Shown here piece by piece: positions 1 through 8,376 of a stretch of DNA of 64,000 nucleotides (its first letter is position 1; every line of letters begins with the position of its first letter). The DNA is from an uncultured Oscillospiraceae bacterium (GTDB taxonomy: Bacteria > Bacillota > Clostridia > Oscillospirales > Ruminococcaceae). The stretch lies in the NCBI GenBank assembly GCA_910584715.1, contig CAJUAN010000009.1:53826-117825 (forward strand), read 5' to 3'. A program made the translations under genes and the position numbers. Below the pieces are notes generated by a model, which was not told the DNA's origin, made no database searches, and saw nothing but the letters and a program-made list of their open reading frames with translations.

Positions 1-687
1 ATACAGTCGGCAATAGCGCTGCTTCTTCTTGCAACGCTGCCCGTCTGGAAAGTCAATAAAAGCTCCTCTGTCAATGAACAGAAAAGCGTGGGACTGGCCG
101 GTGCGCTGAAAATAAAAGGCGTCCCCTTTCTTTTGATTGGCTTTTTTGCGTACTGCGCCGCCGAGGCGACTGCCATGGGGTGGGCGGGCACTTATTTTTC
201 CGAAGTAAAAAATATGACCGCGGAACAGGCGTCGCTGTTCGCTTCCTTATTTTACATAGGTATCACCGCGGGACGGTTCATCAGCGGCTTTATTATGGAT
301 AAGCTGGGCGACAGAAAAATGATAATTATCGGTACCTGCATTTTATTTTGCGGAATAGTTTCCCTGACGGTACCTGTTGATAATTTTATCGTCCCGATGA
401 CGGGCTTTATTGTGATAGGCTTTGGCTGCGCCCCTATTTATCCCTGTATCATTCATTCCACGCCCTATAATTTCGGCGAGGAAAATTCCGGAGCGATAAT
501 AGGTATCCAAATGGCAAGCGCATATGTGGGCTCAACCTTTATGCCGCCTGTTTTCGGCTTTCTCGGCAACCTGATCGGCTTTGAAATAATGCCTTTTTTC
601 CTGGCGGTATTTTTTATTTTAATGATCTGCATGACGGAATATACATTCAGGATCACAAATAAAAATACTTCAAATGAGGAAAAATGA
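1..687 (+). CDS. MFS transporter, C-terminal part (5' end outside window)
   Basis: The frame is open from the first base of the window, so this is the last 228 residues of a longer protein. The sequence is strongly hydrophobic with about six or seven membrane segments. After the third visible helix comes the charged loop DKLGDRK, a variant of the loop found between paired helices in major facilitator proteins. A charged tail follows the last helix. The size fits the C-terminal half of a 12-helix MFS permease. An internal GTG at 88 could be taken as a start, but nothing supports initiation there. The stop overlaps a downstream ATG (ATGA) that begins a possible gene remnant. The substrate cannot be read from the sequence; the neighbouring possible fucosidase remnant would suit a sugar, but that is weak. 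Confidence 0.8.
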   Translation: MQSAIALLLLATLPVWKVNKSSSVNEQKSVGLAGALKIKGVPFLLIGFFAYCAAEATAMGWAGTYFSEVKNMTAEQASLFASLFYIGITAGRFISGFIMDKLGDRKMIIIGTCILFCGIVSLTVPVDNFIVPMTGFIVIGFGCAPIYPCIIHSTPYNFGEENSGAIIGIQMASAYVGSTFMPPVFGFLGNLIGFEIMPFFLAVFFILMICMTEYTFRITNKNTSNEEK

Positions 688-869
688 TACCGAACACAGG
701 CGAACGTACAGACACGGCTTATTGCGGAATGCAAGTGTGCGAGACATTTAATCCAAAAAGGTTTACCGAAATGATAGTACAACTGCTTAAAGCAGGAATG
801 AAAAACGTATTGGTAATGATAAAAGACCATATGCAAATTATAGGGCTTACGAAACAGCGTGTCTCGTAA
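684..869 (+). pseudogene. Possible 5' remnant of an alpha-L-fucosidase-like gene
   Basis: This 61-codon frame overlaps the MFS stop by ATGA and ends inside a terminator hairpin, so it cannot encode a full enzyme. Residues around CETFNPKRF and LLKAGMKNVLVMIKDH resemble the segment of GH29 alpha-L-fucosidases that normally reads like FNP..F....V.L.K.AGMKY....KHHDGF. The expected KHHDGF is degraded to KDHMQI. Translational coupling to a sugar-type MFS transporter would make sense for an intact fucosidase gene. The match is short and made by eye; it may equally be a chance open frame. Confidence 0.25.
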
Positions 870-873
870 GCCC
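843..873. terminator. Bidirectional terminator between convergent genes
   Basis: GGGCTTACGA (843-852) pairs perfectly with TCGTAAGCCC (864-873) around an 11-base loop. It lies between the end of the MFS unit and the stop of the convergent hemerythrin/response-regulator gene. The following T-runs are weak on both strands. Confidence 0.6.
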
Positions 874-878
874 CCATA

Positions 879-2267
879 TTATTTATTTGCCGTTTTATTT
901 ATAAAAAAGTCGTCTATTTCTTTCTTTATGTCAGCAGGCTTAGAGGTCTTGAGAATGTACCCCGACGGCTTCAGAGGCATAACCTTTATGATACTGCCCG
1001 AATCATGCCTGCCAGTAAGAAAAATAACAGGAACGCTTGCAAACGCTTCCTCCGAGCGAAGCATTTCCAGAGTCTGCGCGCCGTCGCAGATAGGCATTTC
1101 ATAATCAAGAAGCACCAGATCCGGAGGGTCAAGTGTAATTGATCTTATGGCAGCAATTCCCGAATCGACCGTAGAAACAGAATAATCGCTTCCCAGCAGC
1201 ATTTTCATTTCTTCCCGCACAAATGAGGAATCGTCCACAACAAGAATTTTGGGACGGGAGCTTTGCTTTTCAATCTCCTTGATCTCGTTGCGCATATTCA
1301 GATATTTTTCAACGTTTGCCGTAGCGTTATCATTTAAAATCGAAATTCCAAGACCCGTTTCAAGCAGCCTCGGCGCTATCGCACAATAGGCAAAATAGCC
1401 CTTACCCGTATCATAAAGAAGACTGATCTGCTGCTTTCCCTTTTCTATAAGCATTTTGAGATCACTGTAATTGAGAAAGTCTTCAGCCTCAAAACTGTAT
1501 TTTTCAAGATCGGGGAAATGGCTCATTGCACGGCTTACAAACTGACGCGCGGAATATCTTGCGGCGTGAACCAACATCGTATCGAGAACATTGGTACTTA
1601 TACCCAGATATTTCCCTACAGTATTTATAAGAAGCCTTTCCTCAAAAACAAGGATTATTTCTATTTTTTCCTCTTCATCGGGTGTTCCGTAAATAAGGCG
1701 GTAATAAACTCCGTCGCCGAACCTTTCGCCGCCGTATGTGTCGCTTATAAGCGTCGCCTCAAGGCGGAACATATCAAAAAGAAGCTGTGTGATGACCTTT
1801 TTAACATCTTCCTGCTCCTTATCGGAAAAAAGGTTACCCCAACGGTAGTCCTGTTTTTTTCCGGTGATAGACATATCTTCGGTAAGCGTATGACCTATCA
1901 GCCAGCCTGAGCATACGCCGAGAAAATGAGATACCGCCTCCTCGGAATAGTTGCTCTGTTCAAGCTCCCTTTCAAGCGTCGGGAGCATAGTATCACGAAA
2001 GCCATCATGAATTTTGCGGTGCTGCTCAAGCATATCGTATCCTATTGTTTCCATATATTTTTCTTCGTCCGCAAAATGTGTCATCGCATGGGTCTTAAAG
2101 AATTTTATTCCCTCCTGGCAGGTCCACTGGCTGTCCTTTCCGGAATTTTTAAGGGAAAAAAGTTTATTAATGATTTTAAAAAGCTGCCGGTGCTCCTTGT
2201 CAATTATTTCTACACCTGTTTCAAAATCGGCGCACCATTCATATTTTTCAATTTTATCATTATCCAT
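879..2267 (-). CDS. Bacteriohemerythrin / CheX-like / response-regulator receiver fusion
   Basis: 462 residues. The N-terminal ~140 residues are a bacteriohemerythrin: H in DKEHRQLF (about residue 26), the HAMTHFADEEKY block, HRKIH, and a final H..TED motif supply the usual His/Glu/Asp ligands of a di-iron O2-binding site. The middle part (about 150-330) has no clear family; its length and position suggest a CheX/CheC-like phosphatase fold, which is a guess. The C-terminal ~125 residues are a receiver domain: acidic pair in VVDDSS, phospho-acceptor Asp in LLDYEMP (about residue 388), conserved Lys in ILKTSKP. There is no DNA-binding output domain, so it probably links oxygen or redox sensing to phosphorelay signalling. 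The start is ATG at 2267, since GGGAGGA lies 9 bases upstream; an in-frame start at 2285 would put that site inside the gene. It is transcribed alone from a consensus promoter. Confidence 0.85.
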   Translation of the reverse strand: MDNDKIEKYEWCADFETGVEIIDKEHRQLFKIINKLFSLKNSGKDSQWTCQEGIKFFKTHAMTHFADEEKYMETIGYDMLEQHRKIHDGFRDTMLPTLERELEQSNYSEEAVSHFLGVCSGWLIGHTLTEDMSITGKKQDYRWGNLFSDKEQEDVKKVITQLLFDMFRLEATLISDTYGGERFGDGVYYRLIYGTPDEEEKIEIILVFEERLLINTVGKYLGISTNVLDTMLVHAARYSARQFVSRAMSHFPDLEKYSFEAEDFLNYSDLKMLIEKGKQQISLLYDTGKGYFAYCAIAPRLLETGLGISILNDNATANVEKYLNMRNEIKEIEKQSSRPKILVVDDSSFVREEMKMLLGSDYSVSTVDSGIAAIRSITLDPPDLVLLDYEMPICDGAQTLEMLRSEEAFASVPVIFLTGRHDSGSIIKVMPLKPSGYILKTSKPADIKKEIDDFFINKTANK

Positions 2268-2351
2268 AACAAATAGTCCTCCCATCTTTGATTTTTGCAG
2301 CAGCTGTACAAAAAATTATGCCCAAAAATGCAAGGCAAATAACTTGATATA

Positions 2352-2380
2352 ATTATAGCACAAATCGCCGGCTGTGTCAA
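2352..2380 (-). promoter_or_regulatory. Consensus sigma-A promoter for the hemerythrin/receiver gene
   Basis: On the minus strand TTGACA (2375-2380) and TATAAT (2352-2357) are separated by exactly 17 bases. Both hexamers are perfect matches, about 85 bases upstream of the ATG at 2267. Confidence 0.8.
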
Positions 2381-2521
2381 GCATTCTTCAATCAAGAAAA
2401 GGTGCAAACTGTAGGATTACAATAGAAGTGAGACAGTTCATAAGAAGGTAGCGGAGCAGCATAGATCTGTGTTACATTTAATTTGTGACCCAAAAAGCAA
2501 CAGGAGGTCAGCAAATCCGTT

Positions 2522-3092
2522 ATGAATACTGTAACACAAACTACCCGCCGCTAAGCCATAATTGAATATTCTCTAAAAAGGAGTAACCGTGGCAGTACGC
2601 AGATACAATTTAATCCGGTAATTTATCTATTGCTGGAAAAAAGATATGACGGAAAATTGGCATTACCGAAAGACTGTCCGCACAGCCTTCTAATCAGCAC
2701 ACGCCGGAAGAGATCAAACTGATAGGGGACATGAGAAAATGTAATATACATACCGGATTGGTAGTATTTGGGGTAGAGCTTAAACCAAAAGGCTATACAA
2801 ATTTAATAACGTCGCTGCGGCAGGTTCTGAAAAGGCGAAATTTTACTTCGGAAAAGCTGCCGGATCCAAAATGTACACCGAAATAGCGCGAAAAATAAGC
2901 TCCCCTGGTCAGCGTGTTCAGATAGATGTCAAATTCGTTTCTGAAGCTTGCATAGTTGGCGATACAAATTTAGAAAGAGAAAAGTTCCATCAGTATAAAG
3001 CCATTGATGAGTACTCAAGATTCAAGTATCTTGAATCATTTAGTGATTTTAAAAAGCAGCTTGCTGTTCACTGTTCACAGCAGAAAATATAA
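2522..3092 (+). pseudogene. Decayed IS481-like transposase
   Basis: Starts at ATG 2522 behind AGGAGGT with MNTVTQTTRR, the typical opening of an IS481-type transposase with a helix-turn-helix domain, then breaks. Reading across frames gives AIIEYSLK, GVTVAVRRYN, FIYCWKK, HTPEEIKLI, NIHTGLVVF and finally the RNase H-fold start PGQRVQIDVKFV ... YKAIDEYSRFKYLE. These follow the family in order but are split by several in-frame stops and frameshifts, and the C-terminal part of the DDE domain is missing. The first Asp of the catalytic triad (QIDVK) is still visible. It is a dead remnant with no clear terminal inverted repeats. Confidence 0.75.
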
Positions 3093-3589
3093 TAATTTTC
3101 CAATTCGTCCTCTTAACTGGAAATTTCCTGCCGGTTTTGTTAACGCTTTCTCATCTTGCGGCGAAATTTTTTAACTTCTTTGTTACTCTTCATTGACAAA
3201 ACTACAATTTTTCAAAAAACTTACCTCTTATAAGAAACGTATCGGTGCAGCCTTATGTGATTTGGTTTAGAAATTTCTATTTGTGATATGTGATATCATA
3301 AAAAATTATTTTTTGTTGAGAAAAAGTTGAAAAAGCCGTCTATACTTAATATATGTCAGGATATTTTTATTAGAAATACTATATTAAATGTTAAAATATA
3401 CATTTTTTATGCGTCTGTGTTATAAGATTTGTACAGATATTCCAATTGACTTTTATAAATGACACTTGTATAATTGTATTAGATAATTAATACAAAATTT
3501 TATGAAAACCTCTTGACAATATAGGGATTATATGATATTATATTATGTATAATATTAAATTTTAAATAAAGAAAGGATAAACATTAATT
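3093..3589. other. A+T-rich intergenic region upstream of the exporter operon
   Basis: No supported gene. It holds the end of the transposase debris, a palindromic TGATATCA near 3290-3297, and the promoter described separately at 3513-3541. No riboswitch or RNA gene was recognised. Confidence 0.5.
3513..3541 (+). promoter_or_regulatory. Promoter of the MacAB-like operon
   Basis: TTGACA (3513-3518), a 17-base spacer and TATTAT (3536-3541), about 50 bases upstream of the ATG at 3590. The gene's ribosome binding site (GAAAGGA near 3571) lies between. Confidence 0.75.
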
Positions 3590-5461
3590 ATGAAAGCAAG
3601 AAAGATAATCATTCCTGTTTCAATAATTGCAGGAATAGCTGCAATAGGAGCAGCTGTTGCTGCGCTGAGCAGCTCGGCTTCGTCGGTATCATATGCGGAA
3701 ACTTCTGAAATACAGCTTAAAACGCTGGAAAATACAATTTCCGTAGGAGGAACTGTTCAAAGTGCGGAAAGCCGAAAGGTTTATTCCAAGCTGATATATC
3801 CTGTTGAAACTGTCAGCGTTTCTGTTGGTGACTCCGTGAAAAAAGGAGACGTGCTTTGTACAATTAATACGGACGACCTTCAGCAGCAGATACTTCAGCA
3901 GCAGGCTTCCGTTGAAAGCAGCGGCATAAATTCCGATTACAATCTTTCAGAGGCTGAGGAGCGGTACACAGAAGCTTTGGAAAAGTACCAAAACGGGGAA
4001 AATTCCGTTATTGTAAGCGCACAAAAGGGTATTGACCAGGCGGAAAAAGCTCTTGAGGACGCAAAACGTCAGGAAAAGCTTGGCGTAAATTCGTCGCTTC
4101 CCGTTAACATCCAGTCTGCGGAGGCGAACGTTGAGAGCGCAAAGACCAACTATGACAATGCTGTAAAGGCGTACAACAAGGCTGTCAGCGAGCTTGAGCC
4201 CGAAAATTATCCTGCAAACGTAAGAACGACTGCCGAATCTATAGACGAATATAAAGAATATCTCAGCATTGTGGAGAACAAAATGTACAATCGCGAGCTT
4301 GAGGCTGCGTATGCAAAGTACAACGCTGCAAAAGGCGATTATACCACGGCTAAGGAAGATGTGTCGAACGGTACAGCGACCGGTAACCTTGAAGAGCTTC
4401 AGGAAGCGTATGCTGCCGCAAAACAGGAGTACGAAACGCTAAAGAACAAATATGACGAGGACAACCTAAAAAAACAGATAGAAACCGCCGAAAATCAGCT
4501 TGAATCTCTGATAGAGGGTCTCGAGGCTGCAAGGGACAGCGCAGAGATCTCTATGGAAAACGCTAAAATGGCATATGACAAGGCTGTTACCGATCTGGAA
4601 AACATCAAAAACCAGAGCAGCGACACTGAGGAGAGCTACGGCATTGCGGTGAAAAACGCCGAGGACGCTCTCGAAACCGCCAAAAAGGATTACGAAAACG
4701 CGGTAAAGCAGGTGGAATCCGAGCTGTCCTCCCTGAAAAAACAGGCGGAGCAGCAGCGCACCATTTCGGGACTCAACGATCCGCAGGTAATAATCCTCCA
4801 GAATCTCAAGGATAAGCTTGAATACGCTGTAATAACCGCTCCATGCGACGGTATTATAACATCTGTCCGCGCCGAGGAGGGTCTTGTCGCGGAGGGACCT
4901 CTGTTTGTTATCGAAGACCTTGACGACCTAAGGATAAGCTCCTATGTGGGAGAGTACGACATTACATATGTAAACGAGGGCATGAACGCCGCAATAAGGT
5001 GCGACGCTCTTGACGGCGCGGAGTACAGCGGAAAGGTGATAACCGTTTCTCCCGTGTCGGACGCTTCCGCGTCGAACACGGGCGTAAACTACAAGATAGA
5101 GACAGAGGTAGACGGCGAGGACGGCAAGCTCCGCGTGGGCATGAGCGCAAAGGTCGATATCGTCAGTGAGCGCAAGGAAAACGTCCTTACAATTACGTAT
5201 GACTCCCTCACTGCGGACGAGAACGGCAACGACGCGATCTACATAGCCGAAAAGGGCGACGACGGCATCTGGAGAGCAAGGCTCATTCCCGTGCAGATAG
5301 GTCTGGAAACGGATTACGAGATAGAGGTCATTTCGAGCGAGCTTAAAGAGGGTATGCTTGTTCTCACCGACACGGCTCTGCTTTCAGACGGAGCGGTCGT
5401 TATGATAAACGAGGAATCCGTGGCTGCCGAAACAAGCGGCAGTGAGACATCGGCAGAGTAG
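3590..5461 (+). CDS. MacA/HlyD-like membrane-fusion adaptor of an ABC exporter
   Basis: 623 residues. An N-terminal membrane anchor (about residues 5-27) is followed by a lipoyl-type half (VGGTVQSAE ... VSVGDSVKKGDVLCTI, about 50-100). A long Lys/Glu/Ala-rich coiled-coil hairpin (about 105-400) follows, then the second lipoyl half with APCDGIITSVRAEEGL and beta-barrel domains. This is the order in periplasmic adaptor or HlyD-type proteins. In a monoderm cell it would sit outside the membrane and help the exporter. The coiled coil is unusually long, which accounts for the length beyond the ~380-400 usual for MacA. It is first in a three-gene operon with an ATPase 11 bases downstream and a MacB-like permease. 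The cargo (peptide, lipid or drug) cannot be predicted. Confidence 0.88.
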   Translation: MKARKIIIPVSIIAGIAAIGAAVAALSSSASSVSYAETSEIQLKTLENTISVGGTVQSAESRKVYSKLIYPVETVSVSVGDSVKKGDVLCTINTDDLQQQILQQQASVESSGINSDYNLSEAEERYTEALEKYQNGENSVIVSAQKGIDQAEKALEDAKRQEKLGVNSSLPVNIQSAEANVESAKTNYDNAVKAYNKAVSELEPENYPANVRTTAESIDEYKEYLSIVENKMYNRELEAAYAKYNAAKGDYTTAKEDVSNGTATGNLEELQEAYAAAKQEYETLKNKYDEDNLKKQIETAENQLESLIEGLEAARDSAEISMENAKMAYDKAVTDLENIKNQSSDTEESYGIAVKNAEDALETAKKDYENAVKQVESELSSLKKQAEQQRTISGLNDPQVIILQNLKDKLEYAVITAPCDGIITSVRAEEGLVAEGPLFVIEDLDDLRISSYVGEYDITYVNEGMNAAIRCDALDGAEYSGKVITVSPVSDASASNTGVNYKIETEVDGEDGKLRVGMSAKVDIVSERKENVLTITYDSLTADENGNDAIYIAEKGDDGIWRARLIPVQIGLETDYEIEVISSELKEGMLVLTDTALLSDGAVVMINEESVAAETSGSETSAE

Positions 5462-5472
5462 GTGACACGGGC

Positions 5473-6192
5473 ATGAGTAAAACGATCATTGATATGAAAG
5501 GCATTGTCAAGAGCTTCTATGTCGGTACCCCCAACGAGTTGGAGATACTTCACGGGCTGAACATTTCCGTTCCGGAGGGACAGTTCGTCTCAATAGTGGG
5601 CGCGTCAGGTTCGGGAAAGTCCACTCTGATGAACATTGTGGGCGCTCTTGACAGGCAGACCGCGGGGCATTACAGCCTCGACGGCATAGATATTACCAAA
5701 ATAGACGACAACGAGCTTTCAAGCATACGCAACAAGAAAATCGGATTTGTTTTCCAGACCTTTAACCTTATCGCAAGAACCTCCGCGCTGAAAAATGTGG
5801 AGCTTCCCATGCTCTACGCGGGAATACCCTCGCGGGAGCGCGCGCGGCGGGCAAAGGAGCTTCTCGAGCTGGTAGAGATGTCCGACAGGGCGGGACATAT
5901 GCCCAACGAGCTTTCGGGCGGTCAGAAGCAGAGAGTAGCTATAGCGAGGGCAATGGCAAACGACCCCGCAATAATCCTTGCCGACGAGCCTACCGGTGCG
6001 CTGGACTCCAAAACTGGACGTCTCGTTATGGACATCTTCCACAAGCTCCACAAGGAGCAGGGCAAGACTATCGTCCTTATCACACACAACCCCGACCTTG
6101 CCGAGGAGACCGACAGAGTTATCACCCTTTCGGACGGCTCTATAGTTGGGGACAGAATGATCGGCGGACAGAACGGAGGTGACGCGGAATGA
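5473..6192 (+). CDS. MacB/LolD-type ABC transporter ATPase
   Basis: 239 residues, the usual size for a stand-alone ATPase of the MacB/LolD/FtsE group. All motifs are present: Walker A GASGSGKST (about residue 43), Q-loop in FVFQTFNLI, signature LSGGQKQR, Walker B IILADEPTGALD with the catalytic Glu, and the switch His in LITHNPD. It powers the permease encoded directly downstream, whose start codon overlaps this stop (ATGA), so the two are translationally coupled. Confidence 0.93.
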   Translation: MSKTIIDMKGIVKSFYVGTPNELEILHGLNISVPEGQFVSIVGASGSGKSTLMNIVGALDRQTAGHYSLDGIDITKIDDNELSSIRNKKIGFVFQTFNLIARTSALKNVELPMLYAGIPSRERARRAKELLELVEMSDRAGHMPNELSGGQKQRVAIARAMANDPAIILADEPTGALDSKTGRLVMDIFHKLHKEQGKTIVLITHNPDLAEETDRVITLSDGSIVGDRMIGGQNGGDAE

Positions 6193-7454
6193 ATCTGTTT
6201 GAAAACATCAAAATGGCGCTTGCCTCTTTGAAGTCCAACAAAATGAGAGCCATACTTACCATGCTGGGTATTATTATCGGTATCAGCTCCATTATAATGA
6301 TAACCACGCTGGGAAACATTCTGCGGAAAAGCCTTACCGATACGCTTAACTCGCAGGGCGGCTCGAAGCTGGTGGCTTTCCAGATAACGCTGAAGCCCGA
6401 CTATGTCCGCGACTACTACATGACCGAGGATCTTATAACCGAGGAAATGATAGAAAACGTATCAAAGCGTTTTGCCGACGAAATTCAGGATATTGTAATC
6501 CAAGGCGGATATGAAAGCGGAAAGGTGAAGTACCGCAGGGAAGACCTTGACGTTTACATAAACGGCGTTAACCCCGGCTATATTGCCCGAACCTCGGACG
6601 AAATAATCGCGGGACGCTATATCAACGACAAGGACCTTGCCAAGGGAGCGCACGTATGCGTTATCGGCGAGAAGCAGGCGTTAAAGCTTTACGGCGGGAT
6701 AAAGGAGGCTGTCGGACAGCGATTCACCGTAAAATTTCTGGGACAGAGCCACGATTTCACGGTCATAGGCGTTTTTAAAACGAAAATGACCGCCATGATG
6801 AGCGCCATGACCTCCATGAACACCACCGCCGAGGACTGGTCGGAGGATCTGTACGTTCCCTACAGGGCGCTGTCAAAGATATACGGCAGGAGCGATGAGA
6901 CCTTTTTCGCCTACTACGCTCTCGTAAACGACGGCGTTGACCCAACGGATTTCTGCGAAAGAGTCAAAGACTATATGAACAGCCGCTACTACCGCGACAA
7001 CGACAGCATAGAGATACGCTATATGACGGGCGAAGCGGAAATGGCGATGATGGATCAGGTCATGGGAATAGTTTCCATGGTAATTTCCATAATCGCGGGA
7101 ATTTCTCTTATCGTGGGCGGCATAGGCGTTATGAACATCATGCTGGTATCGGTAACCGAGCGTACCCGTGAGATAGGTGTCCGCAAGGCTTTGGGAGCGC
7201 CTAATTCCGCGATACGGAGCCAGTTTATCATCGAGTCCATAATAATCTGTCTGATAGGCGGCTTTATCGGGATAATCGGAGGTATCCTGCTTGGAAACGT
7301 TGCGGGTATCATTGTCGGAACCGTGGCTCCTCCGTCAGCGGGAGCTATGGTGCTTGCGGTGTCGTTCTCCATGGCAATAGGAATTTTCTTCGGTTACTAC
7401 CCCGCGAACCGCGCCGCAAAACTCGATCCTATCGAGGCTTTGAGGTACGAATAA
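6189..7454 (+). CDS. MacB-like FtsX-type ABC permease
   Basis: 421 residues with the four-helix MacB layout: one N-terminal helix (about 18-45, within LKSNKMRAILTMLGIIIG), a large extracytoplasmic core domain (about 50-280), then three helices, with the characteristic GGIGVMNIMLVSVTERTREIG segment near 305-325. Together with the upstream ATPase and adaptor it forms a complete MacAB-type export pump. Despite the macrolide name of the family, such pumps in gut Firmicutes usually move peptides or envelope compounds, so resistance should not be inferred. The operon ends in a strong hairpin. Confidence 0.92.
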   Translation: MNLFENIKMALASLKSNKMRAILTMLGIIIGISSIIMITTLGNILRKSLTDTLNSQGGSKLVAFQITLKPDYVRDYYMTEDLITEEMIENVSKRFADEIQDIVIQGGYESGKVKYRREDLDVYINGVNPGYIARTSDEIIAGRYINDKDLAKGAHVCVIGEKQALKLYGGIKEAVGQRFTVKFLGQSHDFTVIGVFKTKMTAMMSAMTSMNTTAEDWSEDLYVPYRALSKIYGRSDETFFAYYALVNDGVDPTDFCERVKDYMNSRYYRDNDSIEIRYMTGEAEMAMMDQVMGIVSMVISIIAGISLIVGGIGVMNIMLVSVTERTREIGVRKALGAPNSAIRSQFIIESIIICLIGGFIGIIGGILLGNVAGIIVGTVAPPSAGAMVLAVSFSMAIGIFFGYYPANRAAKLDPIEALRYE

Positions 7455-7464
7455 ATACAGACAG

Positions 7465-7497
7465 TTTGCAGACGTTCCGTTCAGGTACGTCTGCAAA
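7465..7497 (+). other. Stem-loop after the MacAB-like operon
   Basis: TTTGCAGACGT (7465-7475) pairs perfectly with ACGTCTGCAAA (7487-7497) around an 11-base loop, 10 bases after the permease stop. There is no T-run behind it, so it is an imperfect terminator or an mRNA-stabilising hairpin between the operon and the flavodoxin gene. Confidence 0.5.
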
Positions 7498-7531
7498 TGC
7501 TGCGGAAAATTGAGGAGGGATATCCGATCAG

Positions 7532-8053
7532 ATGAAAACGATCGTAATTTACAACTCGCAAACAGGGTTCACTAAGCGTTATGCCGAATGGATTGCGGAA
7601 GCGGCGGGGGCTGACTGTCTTGAATTATCGTCGGCAAAAAAGAAAGATTTGGCTGCATATGAAGCAATTATTTTTGGAGGCTGGGCTTGTGCGGGCGGTA
7701 TCAGTAAAATCAAGTGGTTTAAGGGAAATATAGATAAATGGGCAGATAAGAAGCTGATTGCGTTTTGTGTTGGAGGAAGCCCGATAGAAAACCCGGAAAT
7801 CGACACGGCTCTTAAACGGAATTTCAGCGAGTCGGAGCAGAAAAAGGTGAAAGCGTTTTATTGTCCGGGAGGATTCAATTATGAAAAAATGTCTGTACCG
7901 TCCAAAATGATGATGAAAATGTTTATAAAAACACTTAACGCAAAAAAAGATAAGACAGAAGAGGATCAGGAAATGATAAAAATGATCTCTTCATCTTATG
8001 ATATTTCAGACAAAAAGTATATTGAACCGATCCTTCAGTATCTGGAAAAATAA
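7532..8053 (+). CDS. Flavodoxin-domain protein
   Basis: 173 residues. The N-terminus KTIVIYNSQTGFTKRYAEW is a flavodoxin first strand with an FMN-phosphate loop (S/T-x-T-G-x-T), followed by an IIFGGW second-strand segment and a FCVGGSP strand. This resembles the short flavodoxin-like proteins annotated as flavodoxin-domain or HemG-like in Firmicutes. It would carry out FMN-dependent electron transfer in the cytoplasm; the partner is unknown. GAGGAGG lies about 13 bases before the ATG. It is a single gene with a terminator right behind it. Confidence 0.8.
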   Translation: MKTIVIYNSQTGFTKRYAEWIAEAAGADCLELSSAKKKDLAAYEAIIFGGWACAGGISKIKWFKGNIDKWADKKLIAFCVGGSPIENPEIDTALKRNFSESEQKKVKAFYCPGGFNYEKMSVPSKMMMKMFIKTLNAKKDKTEEDQEMIKMISSSYDISDKKYIEPILQYLEK

Positions 8054-8078
8054 TTTTTACTTTGTATACAGTATTTGC

Positions 8079-8106
8079 AGTCCCGCAGACGCGGGGCTCT
8101 TTTTTA
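8079..8106 (+). terminator. Rho-independent terminator of the flavodoxin gene
   Basis: AGTCCCGC (8079-8086), loop AGAC, GCGGGGCT (8091-8098), with one G-T pair, then CTTTTTT. A classic G+C-rich stem with a T-run. Confidence 0.85.
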
Positions 8107-8376
8107 TTGCACGGGATTTTACCGTCATATTAAACAAATTTTTGGTTGCTTGTGATAAAAAATTCTGCATAAAATATTTCAATACGGTTACAAATGTAAC
8201 AATGCGGAAGAAAAATTTAAAAAATGATTACAGTTTTCGATTATGATAGAAAAAACGGAAATTATATGATATAATGATAAACAGTTAAATATGTTATCAT
8301 GATTTTTTGTCTGTGTTTTGACTGAAAATCAGGATCAAGGAAAGGAGATTTGCCGCGTTAAAGCGGAAGTGCTTAT
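8107..8376. other. Intergenic region before the sugar-permease/adaptor block
   Basis: A+T-rich, no supported gene. It contains an extended -10 element (listed separately) and, just before the next gene, AAGGAGAT as ribosome binding site. An inverted GGTTACAAATGTAACA sequence near 8186-8201 could be an operator. Confidence 0.4.
8267..8275 (+). promoter_or_regulatory. Extended -10 promoter element upstream of the permease block
   Basis: TG-A-TATAAT (8267-8275) is a perfect extended -10 box. No good -35 hexamer lies at the right distance, as is common for extended -10 promoters. The first gene starts 100 bases downstream. Confidence 0.45.

Noticed and set aside
3590..7454. Macrolide resistance pump
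   Set aside because: MacA/MacB similarity is to the fold only; nothing in sequence or context indicates macrolides, and no outer-membrane channel exists in a monoderm cell.
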